This document shows, piece after piece, positions 1-7,034 of a DNA stretch of 17,360 nucleotides. Position numbers and translations under genes: made by a program. Position 1 is the stretch's first letter; each line of letters opens with the position of its first letter. The notes below the pieces were generated by a model. The model was given only the letters and a program-made list of their open reading frames with translations, did no database searches and was not told the origin of the DNA. Origin of the DNA: Gymnopus androsaceus JB14 (lineage: Eukaryota > Basidiomycota > Agaricomycetes > Agaricales > Omphalotaceae); NCBI GenBank assembly GCA_009733575.1, contig ML769939.1, positions 1 through 17,360 on the forward strand. Direction: 5' to 3'.

Positions 1-417
1 CAGCCCATGCGCCACGCATCGTGGGCAGCTTGTGCGTAGTCGGAGAGTGGTCCATTGGATATGACAGTCACGGACTGAGAATGGCTTGAAATCGGAGGGA
101 AGATTCTTGCCTGCTGCAACCTCTAGAAAGTGCGCACGAGGAGTAGCGGCGATTGAACCCATGGTTATGAGACCATCAAGGGTTGCGTAGGTGGTATTAA
201 TGGAAGATTTGTAGAGGGCGGTGTTTGAGCTACGGTGGTAATGATGAGGAATCGCAGACGGTGTGAGAAGTTGAGAGTAGTTTACTTGATCCCAAATGTA
301 TGTGCTATTTGTATTCCAGACACGGATTTTTGACACCCGGTGTCGATGGGGAGAACTTCGATGATTGACTCCAACAAAACACTTATGAATACCACCAATG
401 CCAGGCCAGTGAAGCCT
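1..417 (-). other. Open coding-like segment running off the left edge, unidentified
   Basis: On the minus strand one frame stays open from 417 to the window edge, about 139 codons without a stop. It begins directly after a TAA at 421-423 and a candidate acceptor (ending ATAACAG at 418), so it could be the last exon(s) of the NTPase gene to its right or part of another gene. It reads WPGIGGIHKCFVGVNHRSS near its start and HFLEVAAGKNLPSDFKPFSV farther on. Close to the edge a second frame (SNGPLSDYAQAAHDAWRMG) looks equally protein-like, which suggests one more intron around 105-125. I recognise no domain. It could also be chance openness; the length and the nearby acceptor make coding likelier than not. 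Confidence 0.35.
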
Positions 418-2329
418 CTGTTATGAATGGGTAGGTGGGGTACACATTGTCCCAAGCCATATGAGTCCTTGTTTTTTGCCTGATCCAAGCATATATTACG
501 GAAGCTTACGAAGAGCTCCTCCGCATCAATAGTCACTTGCTTTACCAACTGTTGGACATAGCTTAGAGCTTAGCAACTCATACGGAAGGACAACATACCT
601 TATTGAGAAGATACATGGTAAGCTCTACGGCCACTCCAGGATGTAGAAGTTTCTGGCCAGTATTGTTACTAGGATATGGGGAGGCATAGTTCATAATTCG
701 CTCCCGCAAGTTCACATCCAAGCTATTATAACCTGTGTTCTTCAAAGCTAGTCCTATGAATTCGTCAAAATCGGACTCCTTGAAAGCAACACAGAGTTCA
801 GTCTCCGAGGGAAACAAGTTAATGCGCCATGACTTCAGGATGTAGTCTTGTGATGGGGAATGTGCGGCAGAGCCAGTATGACTGCCGTAGCTACCAGCAG
901 CAACAACAAAGAGTTGCTGAGTATGCGGAACGGTTAGAGCTTGCCAGAGTTTGTCATTGTCGTACACCCTCTGAGCTTCATCGACAAAGATCCAGAATTC
1001 AAATTCCAACAATGGTTCACTATTCAAAAAATTCAACAAGTCCGTCACATTCTCGATTGTCTTGAGTGTTGTAAATGTTTCGACATTGTGTTCCAAGTTC
1101 ACTGAATATTTAGAGCAACGCAAGGAATACGGCAGAACCTTGTCTTCGTGTGATTTTGACGTGACATCGACTTTGAAGTTCTTCAAGATATGGATAGCGT
1201 AGGAGCGCCACCTCATGACAGCAAACGCGATGTTGTCCAATAGGGTTGATTTCCCCGAGCAAGGCGGTGCCTCAATCTGGTCAATGTCAAGTAAATACAA
1301 TAGTTATACAACCAGTGGATACCAAAGTTACTCACCAAGAGGACTTTATCTCTTATCACGCAGTCAATGATTTGCTGCACAAGTTCCTTCCGTTCAAGCA
1401 CAGGATGGTCATGCCCTTCATTATAATGACGAAAGGGGTTGATCGCAGGTCGCATCCGCTTCGGCTGAGGGAGGTAGTCAGAGCCATCATCACTATGTTT
1501 TTGTATTTTGTCATCATTGAAGCAGCCCACGAGACGTGTGTTTCCTCGTGGATGCCAGCACAATGAAGCTTGTCATGACTTTGCTTTTGTGACTCATCAT
1601 CATCCCAAAGAGTTGCGAAAGGACATAGTTCATGGATGGGGCAGACAGGGGAATGAAACTCGCCAGCCACCGGGTTGCTGTCACCGAAGTGCATAGTCAA
1701 ACTATGCCCTTTAAGCTCTTCCACCAACCATCTGCACTCAGATTTTGAGTTAGCGCAGTAGACATAGATATAACGACCGTCAATGGCGGTATGAATGATC
1801 GGAGATGAGCCATGTAGGTTTATTTCTACCCGGACAGAGGAGGCAGCGACGAGTGGGTCTGGCAGTTCCAACCACCCAAGGCAGTAGTAGTTGCGACCCT
1901 CCAGGATTAGGTCAAATTCATTACAACGAGCGATAAAGATCAACTCGCGTTCAGTATGTCTCCAGGTCGTGGATGTCCAGGGCGAATCAGCAGTAGAAGG
2001 TACAAATATGAGATCCCATGCGGTGGAGCAAAGATCATGATATTGAGCGTCAAATTCCTTCTTAAACAAGGCCATGATTCCGCGGTTCTGTGACAGCGTG
2101 TAAATGAAAGGTTTGCCTGCTTTTGACCAGTCGGTAAATGCAGAGCGCCAAATGCCCTTCATGGGCGCTGGAGCATCTCGAGAGACGAAAGAGGGAAGGT
2201 TTGCTGCAGTCTATAAAAGCAATATAATAAGTCAATGACTTAGTGACCATTAGTGGTACGCACCGTTATTCGACTGCTCGCAGTGTATCCTGGGGGACTG
2301 GAGGAGGGGGAATTAGCCATGAACATCAT
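282..2329 (-). CDS. Crinkler/RHS-like P-loop NTPase, multi-exon
   Basis: The start is the ATG at 2329-2327 (MMFMANSPSSS). Exon 1 (2264-2329) is joined by a 53-nt intron (2211-2263, GTGCGT...TTATAG, phase 0) to a long exon beginning at 2210. A second clear intron is 1277-1335 (GTGAGT...ACCAG, phase 0) and a third is 549-598 (GTATGT...CAACAG, phase 0). The P-loop exon (599-1276) starts IEAPPCSGKSTLL, a Walker A site with Ala for the first Gly, followed by Walker B FWIFVDEAQRVYD, then AAGSYGSHTG and a HPGVA motif. This order is what I know from fungal Crinkler/RHS-type NTPases, which expand in basidiomycetes and often carry a C-terminal nuclease domain; none is visible here. Just before the P-loop is NPFRHYNEGHDHPVLERKEL, typical of the family. 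The long exon and this segment lie in different frames: a 38-nt intron (1493-1530, GTGGGC...CATAG) would join them in phase, but a frameshift is also possible. The final stop used is at 282-284; the C-terminus is uncertain. Confidence 0.7.
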
Positions 2330-3060
2330 GGGGGAAGATGATTGTAAAATAAGAATGGTCGTAATGATCGTGGTTTACATCGTGGTGGTATTCGTGGTTT
2401 AGTCGTGGTGGTATGGAAGCAAGAGCCGAGAAGGTGTTCATGTGTCTGACCTCGGACGATACGGGATGCGGGCATCTGTATTTACGTTGCAAAAGGAAAG
2501 AACTTCCCAGCGCTAATCCGACTGAACACAATTTCCTTTTCAAACTAAAATCTGGGCCCCGTGCCCTGTAGCCTGCCGAGTCTGACACGTGAACAACTTC
2601 TCGTCTCTTGCTTCCGTACCAACACCAAGCTTCTTAAAGGGTAAGTCTGGCTCTGCTTGTAGATGTAGTAGACATCGTAAACACCGTAGTAACACTGTAT
2701 TGCAATAATTAATCTGAACCTAAGCAAGTTGCAAAAAACTGATGTTGTCCTTTCTGGTAGGCAACAAAATTGAACAGAAACAATACCACGCATTTTCACC
2801 AAGAGAGGAGACTTTGACGCTATTGTTGTCAAACCGAGTCCATCCAGATTAATGGCCCAGCAATGCTTTTTTGGCAACTTGTGTATGTTCCTTCACTCTA
2901 GAACATCTACGTTGTGTTCAATCAGGCGAAGAAGGAATTGTATAACTGGCTCAACGGAATACATGGTGTGTCAGGTACGTGTCTACAGTCCTACTCTTTT
3001 CATAATGTCAACAATGAATTGACGGCAATATTTAATGACAGGAAAATGCTATTGGATTCG
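2330..3060. other. Intergenic region without a supported gene
   Basis: About 730 bases lie between the start of the NTPase gene and the end of the WD40 pseudogene, both on the minus strand. It should hold the NTPase promoter and the old 3' flank of the pseudogene. Open frames of 90-110 codons on the minus strand (2313-2588, 2545-2877) show no motif and no consistent splice structure. I see no RNA gene or mobile element. Confidence 0.5.
2367..2414. repeat. Short degenerate tandem repeat, 11-12 bp unit
   Basis: About four consecutive units of the type TCGTGGTTTACA or TCGTGGTGGTAT follow each other. It sits 40-90 bp upstream of the NTPase start codon, in what should be its promoter or 5' leader. 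Seen directly; no function is claimed. Confidence 0.55.
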
Positions 3061-4368
3061 TTATATGAGTCGATGAGGGAGATGTTCAGGACCCACCAAA
3101 ACATTCTCCAAAACGAAAAGGCCCGACAGAATCACAAGCACCAACCAACGACCCTCCTCCCAAGCTGCCTTCTTCATTGGCTTGTCTAACAGTTGCATTG
3201 CCAGCTTTTCCCAGACTTGGATCTCCGTTTGCCCTATATTTTCTCCAGACCGGCCAACGAGTATGAGGGGAGTTCCAGCAACTTCGATTGTCTATGGCGG
3301 ACTTGGCAATAACCGCAAGAAAGGGAAATGCGATGCACTGCAATTGACTGAACCCAGTCCTTGAATCCAGTGTAGATGATATCGTGAATATCACCTGTGC
3401 GTCAATTAAAGATGTAGACTTTTCCGTGGTCGCTGCCACTGATGATGGTACTTCCACCATCATGGAACGCTACATTTCTTGATCTTGATTGCATCCTCGT
3501 TTGTGTTCACAACGGCATGGCCTCTGTCTCAAATCAGTGCATTGATCATTAGGTATACAGCAGTGCCTCACATTATGGTGCCGGTTGTCTTTGTCTTCAA
3601 TACCTTTCCCTCAACACTAAGGACATAACTGTAGAAGAACGTTGGTGAGTTGTTAATCCTGGCTTTTGTATCTCAGGCTCACATCATTCCATCCTCCCAT
3701 CCAAAGGTCCATAATTCAGGACCTTTTACCCCGGTCTGTCCAAATGCAACGCCCTGTGGCCAATGATTCGAGATGGCCATGGATTTTAGCACCATTGGAT
3801 GCATGGACCCGTCGATTATGAATCAATGTATTGCTTCTGATTAATGAACGATGGCCAGCTGGCCTGAGCTCGCATCATACGCCATACCAGACACCTCCTG
3901 TCTGTCTTTTCCACCTGTAAGTCGATCACAGTAGACTTCAGTAAACTATGTTTGGTTAGTCCCATGTCTGGAAGCAACTCATAATTTAACTCACCTCGCT
4001 TCCTGCTCTTTTCCAAATACAGAAATAGCCGTCTTCGGTTCCGTATGCAAGCCCGTCCTCTGTGTTGTCTGGCCTTGTGAGCCATATGATGGCTGTAGTA
4101 GCACCTCAATCTGTGGCACCCATGGGCAAATGCAACAGTTCTGCACTAGGTAAGTGCCAAATGTTCGTGCCAACTTCTCCTTTACCCATGATATTAATGA
4201 CAGATATGTGAAATCAGGGAAGAGCTTACCGCCGCACGATACATACGTGCCTAGAGGATGTGCTGCTAGGCACGCGACGGGACCTCGATGTCCGGCAAGT
4301 GCTTTGCGCAACACGTATCGCTGGCAATCGCTTGTTGTCCCATTCGAATTTCTATTGAGGAGCTTCAT
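3061..4368 (-). pseudogene. WD40-repeat protein with C-terminal membrane anchor, inactivated
   Basis: Six exons can be followed on the minus strand: 4230-4368, 3995-4179, 3683-3897, 3572-3628, 3339-3523 and 3061-3291. The introns have GT-AG ends, mostly 47-54 nt, with compatible phases. Exon 1 starts MKLLNRNSNG and carries ALAGHRGPVACLAAHP, a first WD40 blade. Later blades include GTEDGYFCIW, AFGQTGVKGPELWTFG, VLKTKTTGTI and NVAFHDGGSTIISGSDHGKV. The last exon ends in WLVLVILSGLFVLENVL, one likely membrane helix. I recognise this as a multi-copy Agaricomycete WD40 family, from memory. It is dead: in-frame stops lie at 4106-4108 (TGA), 3841-3843 (TAA), 3823-3825 (TGA) and 3402-3404 (TGA). Around 3490 the text jumps from VVNTNEDA to SRSRNVAFHD, skipping roughly 30 residues that I expect in the family. 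At least two stops fall where family members have Arg, so CGA has become TGA. The start at 4368 fits the usual N-terminus. Confidence 0.85.
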
Positions 4369-4607
4369 TTTCTTCTGGGAGTGGGGCTCACAGTCCTTTC
4401 GCTGGTCTTTTATTGCAAAGTAAACAAAAAGGGACCGGGAATGTCCATCTGCATCTGATTGGTGATTTTTGTTTCCTGGTGATCTTATTGTTGGGCTTCC
4501 ATTCGAGGTTTCCCGTTCATTTATATATAGCATTGTGTGCGAAAGGCAATCCAAACTTTCCTTGCTCAATACTTTCGCGCTAGCGCAGTCACCCAGTCCT
4601 CGAAACA
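4369..4607. promoter_or_regulatory. Divergent intergenic promoter region with TATA box
   Basis: This 239-bp gap separates the start of the minus-strand WD40 pseudogene from the start of the plus-strand gene at 4608. A TATATATA run at 4522-4529 lies about 80 bp upstream of the ATG at 4608, a reasonable TATA-box distance for fungal genes. Being palindromic, it could equally have served the pseudogene. No other motif is claimed. Confidence 0.45.
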
Positions 4608-5348
4608 ATGTCGAGCTCTCCATCTTCTGATTCTATTGTGATCTCTACCTTCTCGCCCCCAAGGACAGCTCCTCAACCCAGAGTCATCCCCTTATACGCT
4701 ACTACTATACCTCGTCATAGTCATCATGTGCTTTCTATGCACCAAAACCTTCGTTCAAAAGCCCTCTACCAACCCGACACCCAGGAGAAACATAATAAAC
4801 TGGCTCCCATTGATGTTTCTTCATCCTCTTCGTGTAACCCTGCACCCTCAACACCTGACTCTCCATTGACGCCGGTGGATGATGAACTCCCCGATGGACG
4901 CTCTGGGCATATTCGTGCTATTTTGGTACCCCCTCCGAATACTAAAGTCACGGTCGCGAATTCGGGCTGGCCCGAGGAAGTTTTACCAAATTATCGTGTA
5001 TGTGTCGATTTCATTTCCTCTCGTGTCTACTGACAAATGCTTTAGAAAATTGCGAGGGCTGTAGTTGAACTATATTTGGACGTTAACCATCCTCTCTCCG
5101 AACAAGCTACTGCTGCTCTAGAGAAAGCCAGAGCAGATGTAAGCTAATTCTTTGTGTGTGAAGTTGACTGCTCATTGCGTCCTCAGATTGAAGATGCAAT
5201 CCCATTGTTCAAAAACCACCGGCGTCATTGGGGAGCAGATACTCTGCTCAGAGACCAACTTAAGAGCGTAAAAGATACTCGGAATAAGGCAGCGTCCCGT
5301 TTGACAAAAAAGGCAAAGGATAAAGAGAGGAAGGATAAAGAGCAGTAG
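4608..5348 (+). CDS. Hypothetical protein, 214 aa, three exons
   Basis: Exons are 4608-4997, 5046-5138 and 5187-5348. Both introns (4998-5045, GTATGT...TTTAG; 5139-5186, GTAAGC...CCTCAG) are 48 nt, contain typical fungal splice signals and are in phase 0. Residues 1-130 are Ser/Pro-rich and look disordered. After the first intron comes a compact, probably helical part starting KIARAVVELYLDVNHPLSEQ, then IEDAIPLFKNHRRHWGADTL, and the tail is extremely basic with repeated Lys-Asp and Lys-Glu pairs. This suggests a nuclear or nucleic-acid-binding protein, but that is inference from composition only. I do not recognise the family. The ATG follows a TATA box by about 80 bp and a CAAACAATG context. 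No lesion is visible, so it is probably a live gene. Confidence 0.8.
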
Positions 5349-5688
5349 TGGTTCAGTCGAGCGGTTCAGTAGTTTGACAAGTTCAAATATAGATACGCAG
5401 GTATCTTCCTGCCAATTGTCTTAATTGTCATGAGAAGATTGAGCGATTCACAATGCGGCTGATCATCAGAACTACTTGCATATGGTGCGTCAGTTTCAGC
5501 CATCCAACGATGCTATGCTTATCTGAGATCTTGTTATTGTTTTTTCTTGCAGGGTACTTGCTGTTCGGATAAAAGCAAAAGCAATATCTTGAACTTACAA
5601 AGTACGACATTCACATCTTCTTGGTCTCGCAGCTGGCTGCACTCTTCACGCTCGTTCTACTACTAATCTTTCAACTCACGAACCAATA
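5349..5688. other. Intergenic spacer, nothing recognised
   Basis: About 340 bases separate two plus-strand genes and should contain the 3' end of the first and the promoter of the second. A 60-codon frame on the minus strand has no motif. I see no repeat or RNA gene. Confidence 0.5.
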
Positions 5689-6254
5689 ATGCCCAGAACA
5701 AGGCACTCGCTACGTAATGTACATTTCATCTTTGTTTTACCGACGTCCTCTCCCACTACTAATTAGATTTTTGTAGACCTCCTCGACCTTTTCCCTCAAA
5801 GCATTTCGCATATCAACCTCGAACACAATAAAACCGATCAACATTGTCACATTATCTTCCCATCCACCGAACAGACACGACGTCTCCCGTCTTCCCTTGG
5901 TCGAACAAGGACTCGAGGGTTGGCCTGCCCCGCAGTCCTTCGTTCATGACTGTGATGTCACTTATCGGGGGAGACGCTACCGAATTTTCTTCCAACGGCA
6001 CCTCTACCTACCCTTCAACCCCACACTTGGGATACATGGAACACTTATCATAATGAGTGTTGGAAAGAAAAATGTGAATAATGTTGTCAATTCCCGGACT
6101 GGAGACTCTAGGAGGGTTTACCACGTTGCCCGACGGTCAGTGCAAAGCTTCCCCTTGCTGATTTTTTCTGACATTCTTCCTCACCAGCTTCGCTCCGTAT
6201 TTGATTCGGTTCCAGGAGCATGGACGTCGGCTGAAGCCTTTGATTGATTTGTAA
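5689..6254 (+). CDS. Hypothetical basic protein, 151 aa, three exons
   Basis: Exons are 5689-5718, 5777-6135 and 6188-6254. Intron 1 (5719-5776, GTACAT...TTGTAG) is in phase 0. Intron 2 (6136-6187, GTCAGT...CACCAG, with a CTGAC branch-like site) is in phase 2. Splicing intron 2 turns an otherwise ragged end into VARRFAPYLIRFQEHGRRLK followed by PLIDL and TAA. The protein starts MPRTRHSLRN and its middle, FVHDCDVTYRGRRYRIFFQR, alternates hydrophobic and basic residues like a small beta-rich domain; then VGKKNVNNVVNSRTGDSRR follows. No family is recognised. It lies 340 bp behind the previous unknown gene on the same strand. The short first exon is the least certain part; the two other exons are well supported by open frame and splice sites. 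Confidence 0.65.
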
Positions 6255-6307
6255 TGATGTCTAATAGGGTCTAGTGAAGCTAATTGTAGTCTAAAACAGT
6301 AACGAAC

Positions 6308-6363
6308 TTAACAACAACAACAACAACAACCACACCAGTAATAATAATAATAGTAATAATAAT
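6308..6363. repeat. Trinucleotide runs (CAA)n and (TAA)n
   Basis: About seven CAA units (6310-6330) are followed within ten bases by a TAA run broken by one TAG (roughly 6337-6363). They lie just downstream of the gene ending at 6254, in non-coding sequence. Confidence 0.85.
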
Positions 6364-6385
6364 GCACTGAATGTATTACGACTAT

Positions 6386-6480
6386 GACGCACCACGCCTA
6401 CGCTTTGACGTACGCTTTGACGCATCATGCCTACGCTTTGACGCATCATACTTAGACGCATCATGCCTACGCTTTGATGC
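6386..6480. repeat. Degenerate ~21-bp minisatellite
   Basis: Units of the type GACGCATCATGCCTACGCTT start at 6386, 6419 and 6455. Truncated copies lie between them at 6407 and 6440, and the array fades after 6476. An open plus-strand frame runs through it and repeats Leu-Arg-Phe-Asp-Ala, but this follows from the repeat and is no evidence of coding. Confidence 0.75.
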
Positions 6481-6500
6481 TTGTGTGGATTTGGATTTGT

Positions 6501-6920
6501 CCGGTAAGTGTTTCTCATCTAATTTTATCTTTCAAGCGCTCACTTATCTTGTTTTTGTTTTTCGCAGCCTCTGTTGTTCTTTGCTGTGGGTGGATCAAGA
6601 TCCGTCTAAATACAAAGCTTGTGCATTCCTACTCTTTCATTTGGCAATGATATGGCAATGATAAGTGTTTCTCATCCAATTGTCTTTTGCCTTGCGAGCG
6701 CTCAGTGTCCCTGAACTTGTTTTTGTTTTTGGCAGCTTCTATTATTCTTTACTGTGGGCGGATTCGTCTAATTTCTTCTCGAAGTCCTGATGATCTTCAA
6801 CGTATGGTAAGTCTTTTACCTTGCGTGTGCTCGCTGTCTCTTATCTTGTTGTTTTTTGCAGCCTCTATTATTCTTTATTGTGGGTGGATCAATGGTGGAT
6901 CCGAAATTTGCGTTCAGGTG
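6501..6920 (+). repeat. Three tandem copies of an intron-exon-like unit (5' leader candidate)
   Basis: Three segments beginning near 6501, 6660 and 6806 share the same order: GTAAGT-like or ATAAGT start, pyrimidine-rich stretch, TTGTTTTTGTTTTT-like tract, GCAG, then CCTCTATTATTCTTTA and GTGGGTGGAT. Each reads like a short intron (two with a GTAAGT donor, all with a GCAG acceptor) followed by a conserved exon-like block. The third copy ends in GTTCAG followed by GTGAGT at 6919. The block directly precedes the ATG at 7035, so it may hold non-coding leader exons of that gene. Similarity between copies is high in the exon-like part and lower in the intron-like part. Confidence 0.6.
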
Positions 6921-7034
6921 AGTCTTAAATATTCGCATTTCTTCTCAAAGTTCTCTACCCATTCATCCATCCATCCAAGCCTGGTGCTTGATTTCTTACG
7001 CGTCTCACACATCCCTTTTTAACTTTTATCCCCT

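Noticed and set aside
2545..2877. 110-codon minus-strand frame in the intergenic region
   Set aside because: No motif, no splice support and unusual composition; probably chance.
2914..3189. Plus-strand open frame with a GTACGT...GACAG intron-like pair
   Set aside because: It is mostly antisense to the last WD40 exon, whose anchor and VWEKL motif fix the coding strand.
3991..4623. A 210-codon open frame on the minus strand starting upstream of the WD40 gene
   Set aside because: It reads through introns of the WD40 gene; only its part from 4368 to 4230 is the true first exon. Spliced reading gives a far better family match.
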